From: Candidatus Dojkabacteria bacterium
GTDB taxonomy: Bacteria; Patescibacteriota; Dojkabacteria; JAHIVN01
Direction: 5' to 3'
NCBI GenBank assembly: GCA_016932045.1
Contig: JAFGDO010000017.1
Location: 1-32,658, forward strand
Length of the DNA: 32,658 bases
Shown: positions 1 through 10,085 of the stretch, piece by piece
Layout: each line of letters starts with the position of its first letter
Position numbering within the stretch: position 1 is the stretch's first letter
Translations under genes and position numbers: made by a program
Notes under the pieces: generated by a model
The model's database searches: none
What the model was told of the DNA's origin: nothing
Seen by the model: the letters and a program-made list of their open reading frames with translations, nothing else

Positions 1-44
1 ATTCTTAATTCTTAATTCTTAATTCTTAATCTTTCATCTCTAAT

Positions 45-1001
45 CTACCTCTCCCACAGCCATGGGTAGACCTCTCGAGCCTTAATTATTAATTCTTCTC
101 TTCTTAATACTCCAGCTTCAGTGATATACCCGGTTACATATTTTGAATCCACCTGTTCAAATGCAGGATTAATAATTTTCAGTCCCTTTGGAGCTTTATC
201 CCAAACCTCCGAAGACTCACGTTCCTCGATCCCCACCTTTTTAGGGTGGCTTTCTAAGCCTAATTTCAGTAGTGTTGTAGCAACGTAGAATTCATCAACC
301 CCTTCGTGAGCTGCTAATGCAATTGCAAAAGTTCCAACCTTATTGATAAATGAACCGTCTTTGAGAAGTTCATCACACCCAACAATAACTGCTCCAACAG
401 GTAAATACTTATCCTCTGTGATGAATGAAGCACACGCAGAGTCGACAATTTGAGTAACATCAAGTCCAGCCTCAAACAGCTCTTTTGCCGTCTTTCTTCC
501 CTGATACAAAGGTCTTGTTTCAGTAGCAACTACCTTCAAACTTTTGCCCTCAATAGTTTTTAGTTGGGCTACATTCTTAATAATAGTTATAGCACTGCTT
601 GAATGGCAATGAGTCAGTATAACATCCTCCTTTGCCAAAGCTTCTGTTCCAAACTTGATCATATCAACCTTTGCTTCGGCAAGCATACTCTCATAAGCTG
701 AGCATGCCGTCTCTACTTTACCCCTTAATTCATCTAGTTCCGAAGCTTTTATACTACTGGAAGCTTGTAAAACATATTTTACAGCATTCCTTGCTAAGGG
801 CTCATTATCTCTTGCCAGACTTAACATATCTCCAATCTCTTTTAACTCTTTCTTATATCCTGCCACCTTTCCGACATACCATTCAGAATAGAGTTTTATT
901 CCTTCAAGCGTGGCAAACGCTACATTGGTGGCACCCTGAATGCGAATTGACTTTATATCCTTTACAATTCCTTTTATTTTAGACAAGGCTTTTGCACCCA
1001 T
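45..1001 (-). CDS. eIF-2B alpha/beta/delta family protein, probable ribose-1,5-bisphosphate isomerase-like
   Basis: 318 aa ORF; N-terminal IKSIRIQGATNVAFATLEG, THCHSSSAITIIK and VGCDELLKDGSFINKVGTFAIALAAHE segments match the eIF2B-like/R15P isomerase/MtnA superfamily. Confidence 0.85.
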   Translation of the reverse strand: MGAKALSKIKGIVKDIKSIRIQGATNVAFATLEGIKLYSEWYVGKVAGYKKELKEIGDMLSLARDNEPLARNAVKYVLQASSSIKASELDELRGKVETACSAYESMLAEAKVDMIKFGTEALAKEDVILTHCHSSSAITIIKNVAQLKTIEGKSLKVVATETRPLYQGRKTAKELFEAGLDVTQIVDSACASFITEDKYLPVGAVIVGCDELLKDGSFINKVGTFAIALAAHEGVDEFYVATTLLKLGLESHPKKVGIEERESSEVWDKAPKGLKIINPAFEQVDSKYVTGYITEAGVLRREELIIKAREVYPWLWER

Positions 1002-1046
1002 GTATAACTGATAATAAATACAAATATCTTTGACAATAATAGTTTA

Positions 1047-2450
1047 CTACACTTCATACTCCTCTTTCCACTCGGGTATGATAGCAGAATAGCCATCTTT
1101 CTCCAACGATTCCTTTAGATTTCTTGACGTTTCTTCTTCTCCATGTACTAGAAATACTTGCTTAACATCTTTCTTATCCGTATGGCTTAGCCAATTTAGT
1201 AAACCTTCATGATCAGCATGAGCCGAAAACCCATACAGCTTTACTATTTCCGCCTTAACCCTAACCTTTTTGTCCTCTATCAACACTTCCTTTTTGCCAT
1301 CAATGATTTCCCGTCCTAGAGTTCCAGGCGCCTGAAAACCCACAAATACTATAGAGGATCTTCTATCATCAAGATTATCTCTCAAATGATATACTATTCT
1401 ACCTCCAGCGCACATTCCATGGCCTGCAACGATTATTGACCCCCTCCTTTTCCTTATACGCTTCGAAGCTTTACTATCCTCAGCGAAAACAAAGTTCGGA
1501 GAGTAAAAGATGGACTCGCCACTCTTATACTTCCGGACAACTTTTGGATTTAGATATTTAAAATATTTTTTATAAACTCCTGTAATATTTATAGCTAGAG
1601 GACTATCTAAGAATACCCTTACATCTCGAGAAATATTCCCTTTCTCTGTTAGGGATTTCAATAAGAAAAGTATCTCTTGGGATCTCTGGTAGGTAAAACT
1701 GGGAATTATAATATTTCCGCCCCTTGAGAGTGTTTTATTTATAACCTTTAGGAATTTCTCCTCTGTTAATGTCCTATCCTCATGGAACCTTCCTCCGTAT
1801 AAAGATTCCATTACAATATATTCAGCCTTCCTAGGAAAATTTAAAACGCTATCAAGTCTTGACCTTGGATTTCCTAAATCTCCTGAAAATATAAATCTTT
1901 TACCTTCAACGACTAAAAGCACACTTGCTGCACCAAGTGCATGACCTGCACGCAAGAATTTAGCCTGAATACCATTGTTTTCAAATTCTTCCCCAAATTT
2001 TTCTGTAGTACAAAGTTCTAAGAGCCCAAGAACATCTGTTGTATCATAAATAGGCCATTTTATGCTACTCTCCGCTAAATCACCATCCAAAAGAGTCCAT
2101 CCTTTATACTTCTTCCCCTCCCGACTCTCTCTGAACCTCAATTCTTGAACCTTTGCTGAATCTAAAAGCATAAACTCAATAATTGCCCTGGTCGGTGGTG
2201 TCATATATACTTTTCCCCTAAACCCTTCCTTATATAATTTAGGTAAAAGTCCGCAGTGATCCAGGTGTGAGTGGGTTAAGAAAACACAATTAATCTCTCT
2301 TGGATTAAATGCAAATTCCTCATAATTTAAATGCTCCACCTCTACTCCTTGAAACATTCCGCAGTCCACCAAGATCTGCATAGAATCAGTCTTTACTAAA
2401 AAACACGACCCCGTAACCTCTTGCGTTGCCCCTAAAAATTGTATCTTCAT
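1047..2450 (-). CDS. Metallo-beta-lactamase fold, beta-CASP RNA-processing exonuclease (CPSF/YSH1-like)
   Basis: 467 aa; LTHSHLDHCG (HxHxDH), SGDLGNPRS, GFSAHADHEGLLNWL and FLVHGEEE motifs. Confidence 0.9.
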   Translation of the reverse strand: MKIQFLGATQEVTGSCFLVKTDSMQILVDCGMFQGVEVEHLNYEEFAFNPREINCVFLTHSHLDHCGLLPKLYKEGFRGKVYMTPPTRAIIEFMLLDSAKVQELRFRESREGKKYKGWTLLDGDLAESSIKWPIYDTTDVLGLLELCTTEKFGEEFENNGIQAKFLRAGHALGAASVLLVVEGKRFIFSGDLGNPRSRLDSVLNFPRKAEYIVMESLYGGRFHEDRTLTEEKFLKVINKTLSRGGNIIIPSFTYQRSQEILFLLKSLTEKGNISRDVRVFLDSPLAINITGVYKKYFKYLNPKVVRKYKSGESIFYSPNFVFAEDSKASKRIRKRRGSIIVAGHGMCAGGRIVYHLRDNLDDRRSSIVFVGFQAPGTLGREIIDGKKEVLIEDKKVRVKAEIVKLYGFSAHADHEGLLNWLSHTDKKDVKQVFLVHGEEETSRNLKESLEKDGYSAIIPEWKEEYEV

Positions 2451-2465
2451 GTACTATTATAAAAC

Positions 2466-2510
2466 GTAAAAAAGACAATTAAGACGGCCGATTAAATCGA
2501 TTAATCGGCC
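2466..2510 (-). terminator. Possible Rho-independent terminator downstream of the CCA transferase gene
   Basis: Inverted repeat GGCCGATTA/TAATCGGCC (2486-2494/2502-2510), with a T-run on the minus strand about 11 nt beyond the stem. Confidence 0.45.
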
Positions 2511-2531
2511 TAATCGAATAAATCACCTAAA

Positions 2532-3977
2532 TCATTTTAATCTTCCCAAATAATTCTCCTTTACAACACCTAACAACTTCTCCTTGTCATTCATAGTTGG
2601 ATCTTCAATCACTATTTCTAAAAGTTCATTTAATATCTTACCCATTTGGGGACCGGGATCAATCCCGGCTTTTTTTAGATCATCACCATCTATATCTAGA
2701 TCAGAGATTTTAAGCGCCATATCCTTCTCTCTTACTTCTGCTATTCTTTTCTGCAAAGCAACAATCTCTTGTTCGTCAAAACTTCCCCTTGGATTTGCAG
2801 TTGCGTCAGCTATCCTGAGTTTTATAAGTTCATCAACTGCTTCTTCACCACCAACATTCCTCACAAAACGTCTAATTGCAGAATCTCCCCACTTCCCTAT
2901 TTCACTCCTTTTACGAATGATCTTCTTACCCTTTAATAGGTCTTCTTCGTCATAGGGAAAATAGAACATATGCCATCTAACCAAATTTGCAGTATCTTTT
3001 ATATCCTTCTTTGAAAATCTAAGTCGTTTCATTATTTGTTCAGTCATCAGTGCTCCTTCAATGTCATGACCATAAAAATGAGCTCCTGCCTTCTTTCTCG
3101 GTTTCCCGATATCATGGAAAAGTGCAGCTAGCTTCACACTGTCTTCAGCTCTATCGACAGTCCTCAGTGAATGTTCAAAGACATCAAAATAGTGATATTC
3201 AGGCTGTTCAATACCAACACCTTCTAGGAGCTCAGGGATCCATATTTTAAGTATTCCCGTGTCTTTCAAAAGCTTTAGTCCTACCGAAGGCTTTGGAGAA
3301 TCATGGATAATTTTCAGGAATTCATCTCGAATCCTTTCTGCTGATAAATTGTCAATCATTGAGAGTACTGACTCTATCGCATTCTTTGTTCTTGAATCAA
3401 TATTAAAACCTAATACTGAAGCAAATCTGCATGCACGAAGCGCACGAAGAGCATCTTCTTTGAATCTTTCCTCAGGATCACCGACAGCCTGAATAATTTC
3501 TTTTTTTATATCCTCCTGCCCACTAAAAGGATCGAAAATGACTTCTTCTCTCTCATGCTGGAGAGCTACAAGATCCACTGCAATGGCATTGATCGTAAAA
3601 TCCCTACGAGATAAATCTCCCTCAATGCTCGTGATAAATTCAACCTTACTTGGCCACCTTCCGCTTAGGTATTCCTCGGCTCGGTAAGTTGTAACATCAA
3701 CCGAATGCGGTTCTCCCTCACTGTCCTTTACAAGAACAATGATAGACCCAAACTTTGCCCCTGTAGCAACTGCTTTTGTAAATATTTTTGAGATCACTTC
3801 AGGGTGTGCATCGGTAGCGATATCATAATCTTTCGGCTTTCGCCCCATAAGCATATCTCTCACCCCACCACCAACCAGATATGCTTCATATCCCTCTTTT
3901 TGTAGTATACGAGAGACATCAAAAATATACTGTGGAATTTTTGTTTTAATTTCAGAAACATCCATAATCAAAAGCAA
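2532..3977 (-). CDS. cca: CCA tRNA nucleotidyltransferase / poly(A) polymerase family with HD domain
   Basis: 481 aa; YLVGGGVRDMLMGRKPKDYDIATDA, RRDFTINAIAVD, ALRACRFASVLGF, LFHDIGKP (HD). Real start may be the internal Met at about 3965. Confidence 0.93.
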   Translation of the reverse strand: MLLIMDVSEIKTKIPQYIFDVSRILQKEGYEAYLVGGGVRDMLMGRKPKDYDIATDAHPEVISKIFTKAVATGAKFGSIIVLVKDSEGEPHSVDVTTYRAEEYLSGRWPSKVEFITSIEGDLSRRDFTINAIAVDLVALQHEREEVIFDPFSGQEDIKKEIIQAVGDPEERFKEDALRALRACRFASVLGFNIDSRTKNAIESVLSMIDNLSAERIRDEFLKIIHDSPKPSVGLKLLKDTGILKIWIPELLEGVGIEQPEYHYFDVFEHSLRTVDRAEDSVKLAALFHDIGKPRKKAGAHFYGHDIEGALMTEQIMKRLRFSKKDIKDTANLVRWHMFYFPYDEEDLLKGKKIIRKRSEIGKWGDSAIRRFVRNVGGEEAVDELIKLRIADATANPRGSFDEQEIVALQKRIAEVREKDMALKISDLDIDGDDLKKAGIDPGPQMGKILNELLEIVIEDPTMNDKEKLLGVVKENYLGRLK

Positions 3978-4166
3978 TTATTACAGAGGAAAGTGAGGAA
4001 TGCAACTTGTAAGCTAGTTGCCATCAACAGTTCGCCACTCGTTTATTCTTAGATACTTTACTATTTGGCTATCTATCCAATCCTCCAGTTTTATATAAAT
4101 ATCTCAAACACATGGGAGTTAAAATATAAAAGCCTATCAATGTTCTTTACTTAGTTTGAATAAATT

Positions 4167-4796
4167 CTAAAAATTAGTTCTGCCTTCAAATGACTTCTTT
4201 AAGGTTGTTTTATCTGCATATTCCAAATCTGCTCCACTAGGCAATCCCCTGGCTAACCTGGTAATTTTCAAATCTCTTTTTCCAACTTTTAAGGCTTGAG
4301 AACTGAGATTCAAAATTTCCTGTTTGATATACATAGCAGTAGCTTCACCCTCAATATTCGGATTAGTTGCGATAATAATCTCTTTCACCTTGCCACCTTC
4401 TAATCTGTTTATAAGCTGAGCAATTGTTAAATCTTCGGGACCAATACCATTTACTGGAGATATGACCCCCCCAAGCACATGGTACTTTCCCTTAAAATCA
4501 GTCCCATTTTCAAATGCAAGAACATCAAGAGGATCTTCCACTACACAAATTATTGACTCATCTCTTTCTTGGCTATCACATATCTCACACGGTGTTGAAG
4601 AGGCAATATTAAAACACATTTTACAGTAAACTATCTCCTCCTTCAGATTTGCAATGACCTCGCCTAATTCTTTTGTATATCCTTTGGGACTCGTGAGCAA
4701 AAACATGGCAACTCTTGCAGCAGATTTAGGTCCAAGTCCGGGGATCCTCTGTAACAACTGCATCAACTTTTGAACGTTTGAAGGAAGAATATTCAT
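4167..4796 (-). CDS. recR: Recombination protein RecR
   Basis: 209 aa; RIPGLGPKSAARVAMFLL, C4 zinc finger CKMC..CEIC, TOPRIM CVVEDPLDVLAFE; next to ybaB and dnaX. Confidence 0.96.
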   Translation of the reverse strand: MNILPSNVQKLMQLLQRIPGLGPKSAARVAMFLLTSPKGYTKELGEVIANLKEEIVYCKMCFNIASSTPCEICDSQERDESIICVVEDPLDVLAFENGTDFKGKYHVLGGVISPVNGIGPEDLTIAQLINRLEGGKVKEIIIATNPNIEGEATAMYIKQEILNLSSQALKVGKRDLKITRLARGLPSGADLEYADKTTLKKSFEGRTNF

Positions 4797-4922
4797 AGTA
4801 TAAACAGTACTTTTGGATCGCTACTTAACCATCCGGCCATCCAACTAAATCTAGGAAATTGAACTCTTCAATATAATTTTAAATCTCTACTCGACTAAAT
4901 ACCAGATATCAATAACAAGCCA

Positions 4923-5228
4923 CTACACTCCTAGCATTCCTCTCATCTTATCCATATCCATGTCCTTCATCATTTCCCTTTGAAGTTTCTTATTCGCCAC
5001 CTTTAATGCCTGCTTAATGTCCTTAATTAGAGATAGTTTGTTATCACTTGATAACAAACTATCCTCTATATCCATGTCTACTAACTCATTTGTTCCATTG
5101 ATGCGTACAACTACATCACCATCTTTTGACTCCCCCTCAATGATAAGGGCCTTCATCTTTTTTTGCATAGCCCTTGCCTCTTTTTGTAGTTTATATATAT
5201 CCTTTACCTTCCCTAAATTAAATGCCAT
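4923..5228 (-). CDS. YbaB/EbfC family nucleoid-associated protein
   Basis: 101 aa, conserved size and position between dnaX and recR; YKLQKEARAMQKKMK N-terminus. Confidence 0.9.
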   Translation of the reverse strand: MAFNLGKVKDIYKLQKEARAMQKKMKALIIEGESKDGDVVVRINGTNELVDMDIEDSLLSSDNKLSLIKDIKQALKVANKKLQREMMKDMDMDKMRGMLGV

Positions 5229-5446
5229 TTTTTGCTAAATAATAACTTAAATATAATCTTCTGAAATGTAATTAAAACAATTATTTTATGAAATTACAAG
5301 GAGAGACATGTTTATATTTTTTGATTATTGGATATCTGGAAAGTTTGACACCTTGGCTGTTGTAAGTCATCTCACCTTAATTTGAAACAAACATCAAAGT
5401 TCGTGCGTAATATACTATCTGGGAAAAAAATCAGCTTAAAAATTTC

Positions 5447-6955
5447 CTACTCGATCATATCACCAAGCACCTCAACAACAATATTACTGTTCTCATACGA
5501 AGTTTCATCATCAATTCCTTCTATAAATTCTTCTTTTACTTCACAAAGGCAGGAAAGACCCTGACCAAAAATCTCCTTTGAGATTTGTGAAAAAATTTCC
5601 TGGGATGCTGAACTTTCGATTCTCTGCTTATGAAATTTAAATGGTACATTTAGCAACACGCATTCTCCTTTTACATCTACTGGCTGGGCTTTCTTGTAAA
5701 ATGCAAATAGGTGGTGATTATACGGTCTCACCTTTTCAACAATTTCATCCCAGCTAGCCCTTACATTTCCGATCTTTACTCTTGCTTCTTTTTTCTCCTT
5801 GATAGAAGACCTTATCTTATTCGGAAGCCGACTAATAGCACGTGTCACAATCCTCGGGATATTCTTTTGCACCTCCTGGCTTCTTGGATTATCATGAGCA
5901 GTATAAACCGAACCTTCTTCATTTGAGGTTATCTTTACAATTGCTACTTCAATAGGAAGCCTTTGTACTTGTGTATACTTCAGTTTACTCTCCGCCTCAG
6001 ATAATTCAGTAATTATCCTTAATAGGTCCTTTAAAGAAAAATCCCCCTCGGCCTTAGACACCTTCTGGATCAAAAGCAGCCGTGAATATTCTAATGTCTG
6101 CCTTAGAAACTGAAAAAGATTTACACCAGAAGAAACAATTTTATCAAAGATTTTTAGGCATGAATGCACATCCTTCTTAAGCAATTTTTGAACAAACTTT
6201 TTAACTTCAGTATCCTCCGCAAGCCCCAATATTTCTTTTACATCTTCCAGATCAATTCTCCTGTCCTTCAAAACCCCCATTCCGCCAAGCACTTTTTCAA
6301 GTATACTCTCAGCATCCCTGAAACTGCCTCCCGCATTTTTGTTAATCACAAGTAGTGCTTCATTCGTAATCTTCACCTTTTCCTGCTTGCAAATATATTC
6401 TAATCTTTTGGAAAGTGTTTCCTCGTCGACGAGATTAAAATTGAACCTCTGACAACGGGAAAGAATTGTCGTGGGCACCTTATCAGGCTCGGTTGTTGCA
6501 AGTATAAATATTATATGTGCCGGAGGTTCTTCTAAAGTTTTCAGAAGGGCGTTGAAGGCATCTTTAGTTAACATATGCACTTCGTCAATAATGTACACCT
6601 TATACTTACCTTCACTTGGTGAAAAATTTACCCTCTCCCTCAGTCGCCGGATCTCATCTATCCCACGGTTTGAGGCAGCATCAATCTCAATTAGATCTAA
6701 GAATCTTCCCTGTTCTATAGATTTACAGGAAACACACCTTTTACAAGGATTCCCTTTAGAAACTCTTTTGCAATTGACAGCCTTTGAGAGAACCCGAGCA
6801 ACACTGGTCTTTCCAGTACCGCGAGGTCCCGCAAACATATAAGCATGTCCAACTTTATCGTCCTCTACTTGCTTACTCAACACCTTAACTATTGGGACTT
6901 GCCCAAAAATTTGCTTAAAATCTTGTGGTCGGTACTTACGATAGAGAGTCTGCAT
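5447..6955 (-). CDS. dnaX: DNA polymerase III subunit gamma/tau
   Basis: 502 aa; MQTLYRKYRPQDFKQIFGQ, Walker A AGPRGTGKTS, zinc module CKRVSKGNPCKRCVSC, IIDEVHML. Confidence 0.97.
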   Translation of the reverse strand: MQTLYRKYRPQDFKQIFGQVPIVKVLSKQVEDDKVGHAYMFAGPRGTGKTSVARVLSKAVNCKRVSKGNPCKRCVSCKSIEQGRFLDLIEIDAASNRGIDEIRRLRERVNFSPSEGKYKVYIIDEVHMLTKDAFNALLKTLEEPPAHIIFILATTEPDKVPTTILSRCQRFNFNLVDEETLSKRLEYICKQEKVKITNEALLVINKNAGGSFRDAESILEKVLGGMGVLKDRRIDLEDVKEILGLAEDTEVKKFVQKLLKKDVHSCLKIFDKIVSSGVNLFQFLRQTLEYSRLLLIQKVSKAEGDFSLKDLLRIITELSEAESKLKYTQVQRLPIEVAIVKITSNEEGSVYTAHDNPRSQEVQKNIPRIVTRAISRLPNKIRSSIKEKKEARVKIGNVRASWDEIVEKVRPYNHHLFAFYKKAQPVDVKGECVLLNVPFKFHKQRIESSASQEIFSQISKEIFGQGLSCLCEVKEEFIEGIDDETSYENSNIVVEVLGDMIE

Positions 6956-7258
6956 AGTTGTTTATACAAGTGAAAGTGATTCATTATAGACAACCTTTTT
7001 TTAAACTGCAAATACTTTCCACTTAGACCCCATAGTACGCTCAACATTAACGAATATATTTCACATTCTCTTGATTACACTCCAAGAAGGACCCCTTAAC
7101 CCCCTACAGACTAACGAGCAATAGGCAAATAATGCTTAAAGAATTAGAACAGATGCGCTAGGATTTCGTTATTTAAATATTACATAAATTTATCTGCGAC
7201 AGACGGTCCTATAGACTCAATTGGAGTAGCATGTGGAGATATAAAAAAAGATAGTATT

Positions 7259-7471
7259 TTATAAACCTTTATTTCTCATTTTTCTTTTAGCCGATCTACT
7301 TCTCTTCTTCCTCTTTTTCCATTCTCGTTTTCTTTCACTCCGCTTTTCAGCCAGCTTCGTGAAATACCTTTTGTCATTAACTGTATTAAAAACGTTCTCT
7401 CTAATTGCTTCAGCATGCAATCGCTTCAGGGCATTATCTATTGGTTCGTTTTTATGGACAATAATTGACAT
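7259..7471 (-). CDS. rpsU: 30S ribosomal protein bS21
   Basis: 70 aa, MSIIVHKNEPIDNALKRL..., basic C-terminus. Confidence 0.85.
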   Translation of the reverse strand: MSIIVHKNEPIDNALKRLHAEAIRENVFNTVNDKRYFTKLAEKRSERKREWKKRKKRSRSAKRKMRNKGL

Positions 7472-7483
7472 ATAAAAATATTT

Positions 7484-8659
7484 CTAAAATAAATTTTTTA
7501 CAAAGTTTATTATTCTCGAAAAAACATCAAACTGGATTATGTCTTTTATGGTTATCAAAATAACAAACAAGGTTAGCACTACAAAGCCTATCCTTATCAT
7601 CCAATTCTGATACTTTTCAGGCAGTTTTTTCCCTGTTATCTTCTCTATGATTATAACTAGTAATGCTCCTCCGTCTAAAACAGGAAACGGCAAAATATTC
7701 ATAATTGCAATAGAAATATTTACCATCCCAAGTAGATTAAGCATTTCACCCAAATCACCAATCTTCACAATGTCTATGGTGGTATTTGCTAGTCCAACTA
7801 CACCTCCTACTCCTTCGGCTACAGGCTTTACAGTCTTTTCGGCAATTGAGATGCTTATAAGTTCCTGTAAAAGTTCAAGATTGTACCCCGTAAAGTTTAT
7901 ACTATGGAACAACCCCGAAAAAATCCTCGTTTTAGAATAGTTAAGGTTATAATAGGATGCCACGCCAGAATCAAACTTTACTCCAAGCAGGACCCCTTCC
8001 TCACTAGTTTCCCTTGGTGTCACCTTAACTTCTTGCCAATCTCCGCTTCCCCCGGTTTCAGTATCTATTGTCAATACCTTTATTATTATTTCCTCTCCTT
8101 TATGATCATATAAAGAACTTTGAAATTCCTCTGCACTCTTCACTTCTTCACCACCAATCTCCCAAATTATAGAATTAATGGGAAAATTGACTTCATATGC
8201 TGGTGTACCCTCAATCAAACCAGCTACAAACGGCTTATTATAAACCTCGACTTCGGTTCCAATAAATTTATAATCTGCATATCTAGGAAAAAGAATTTGA
8301 AAATTGTTTAAAATCAAAACAATGTAAAACGTAAAAATTGCCAAAAGAAAATTCATCACTACTCCTCCCACAATGACAACAGCCTTAGCCCAAACTGGCT
8401 TTGTTCCGAAACTACCCAGCTTCTTTGATTCTTCCTCTTCTCCCAACAGTTTGACATAACCACCATAGGGTATAAGGTTTATCCTATACTCTGTTGAGCC
8501 AAACTTTTTGGAAAATATCTTCTTCCCAAACCCAAGAGCAAACTCTTCAACCTTTACTCCGACAAGTTTAGCAGCAACAAAATGTCCGAGCTCGTGTATA
8601 AAGATCACAAGCCCAATAATCAAAATTAACCAAAGTGTTGCTTCTAGCAATATTAACAT
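7484..8659 (-). CDS. rseP: RseP-like site-2 zinc metalloprotease (M50B)
   Basis: 391 aa; HELGHFVAAKLVGVKVEEFALGFG, C-terminal NILPFPVLDGG motif, multiple TM segments. Confidence 0.94.
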   Translation of the reverse strand: MLILLEATLWLILIIGLVIFIHELGHFVAAKLVGVKVEEFALGFGKKIFSKKFGSTEYRINLIPYGGYVKLLGEEEESKKLGSFGTKPVWAKAVVIVGGVVMNFLLAIFTFYIVLILNNFQILFPRYADYKFIGTEVEVYNKPFVAGLIEGTPAYEVNFPINSIIWEIGGEEVKSAEEFQSSLYDHKGEEIIIKVLTIDTETGGSGDWQEVKVTPRETSEEGVLLGVKFDSGVASYYNLNYSKTRIFSGLFHSINFTGYNLELLQELISISIAEKTVKPVAEGVGGVVGLANTTIDIVKIGDLGEMLNLLGMVNISIAIMNILPFPVLDGGALLVIIIEKITGKKLPEKYQNWMIRIGFVVLTLFVILITIKDIIQFDVFSRIINFVKNLF

Positions 8660-8769
8660 CTGTTTAGCTTAGAGAACTATAACTTAACTAATATTCGAGA
8701 ATATCCTCTACTGTTTAAATTGCACCTTATTATTTCAAGTTGACTATAACATTTACTTCCTGAACCTTA

Positions 8770-9306
8770 TTAGATAGACATCAGTTCCTTTTCCTTTTTT
8801 TCCAGTTCATCTTCGACAAAGTCGTTAAACTCTTCTACTAAAGATTGCATATCCTTTTTCCCCCTTTCGAGTTCATCCTCAGAACAGCCCTCCTCTTCTA
8901 AATGATCTAGAAAATCTCTTCGTATTCTACGCATAGAAATTTTTGTATCTTCAGCTATCTTTTTTACAATCTTAACAAGTTCCTCTCGCCTCTCCTCGGT
9001 AAGAGAAGGCAGGGGAACTCGAACTATACTTCCATCAACAGATGGAACAACATTTAGATCAGCTTTCTCAACCGCTTTGCTGATTGCATCTGCGTTATTC
9101 TGATCCCAACATTGGACTGTTATCAGAGTCGGATCAACAACATTCACAGTTCCTAACTGTTTAATCGGTAACTTCGAACCATATACTTCAACCAATATAT
9201 CCTCAATTAAATGAGGATTCGCCCGACTTCCCCGTATCTTAGCTAATTCTCCTAAAAAATAATCCTTTGTCTTTTGCACCTTTTGTCGAGCTTTAGATAT
9301 ATTCAT
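8770..9306 (-). CDS. frr: Ribosome recycling factor
   Basis: 178 aa; RGSRANPHLIEDI, VRVPLPSLTEERREELVK, RRIRRDFLDHLE. Confidence 0.96.
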   Translation of the reverse strand: MNISKARQKVQKTKDYFLGELAKIRGSRANPHLIEDILVEVYGSKLPIKQLGTVNVVDPTLITVQCWDQNNADAISKAVEKADLNVVPSVDGSIVRVPLPSLTEERREELVKIVKKIAEDTKISMRRIRRDFLDHLEEEGCSEDELERGKKDMQSLVEEFNDFVEDELEKKEKELMSI

Positions 9307-9457
9307 CTGATACGTCTATAGTTAATAAATTATTGATGATAACGTGCTTTAAAATAAAAGCAATAAGAGAGCTTTCACATTTATCGTTATCAATTAAGTA
9401 TTACTTTAGATATTTTTAAAGTTCAATTAACTTGTATCAACAAAGCTACGTGATCTT

Positions 9458-10057
9458 TTAATCTTCCTCACCAAGTACTATTCTTACAAATTTTGAGATT
9501 TCAACTTTTTCACCAAATGATGCAACAGCCTCATCAACAAGATCTCTTATTCTTTTTTTATTGTCGCGTACATATGGTTGCTCAAGCAAGCAAACTTCTT
9601 CATAAAACTTACTCATTTGTCCCTCGACTATTTTGGCTAAAATATGTTCCGGCTTTCCTTCCTTTTTCAGCCTTTCCGCAATAATTTCCTTTTCCTTCTG
9701 TAAAACATCATTAGGTACATCTTCCCTTGACAGGTATAGTGGGCACTCTGCTGCGACATGAAGAGAAATCTCCTTAGCTAAAGATTGAAATTTTTCATTT
9801 CTCGATACAAAATCAGTCTCGCACACAAGCTCTACTAAAACTCCTATCTGACCGTTATGAACATACGATCCTATAAAACCATTAGCCGTCTCTCGTGATG
9901 CCCTCTTTTTGGCTTTAAGGATACCCTTCTTTCTCAAGAACTCAACCGCCTTTTCAAAATCTCCCTTACTCTGCTCCAAAGCCTCTTTACAATCCGCGAT
10001 ACCTATCCCTGTTTTACTTCTCAGTTCTTTTATTTCATCTAGTGTTATCTTTGCCAT
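9458..10057 (-). CDS. tsf: Elongation factor Ts
   Basis: 199 aa; IKELRSKTGIGIADCKEAL, ETDFVSRN. Confidence 0.97.
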   Translation of the reverse strand: MAKITLDEIKELRSKTGIGIADCKEALEQSKGDFEKAVEFLRKKGILKAKKRASRETANGFIGSYVHNGQIGVLVELVCETDFVSRNEKFQSLAKEISLHVAAECPLYLSREDVPNDVLQKEKEIIAERLKKEGKPEHILAKIVEGQMSKFYEEVCLLEQPYVRDNKKRIRDLVDEAVASFGEKVEISKFVRIVLGEED

Positions 10058-10085
10058 AATTTTAATATTATAGATTAAGATAGGC

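Noticed and set aside
2584-2955. 123-aa plus-strand ORF opposite cca (and similar antisense ORFs over dnaX, rseP, topA)
   Set aside because: Fully embedded in confidently identified minus-strand genes; composition indicates shadow frames.
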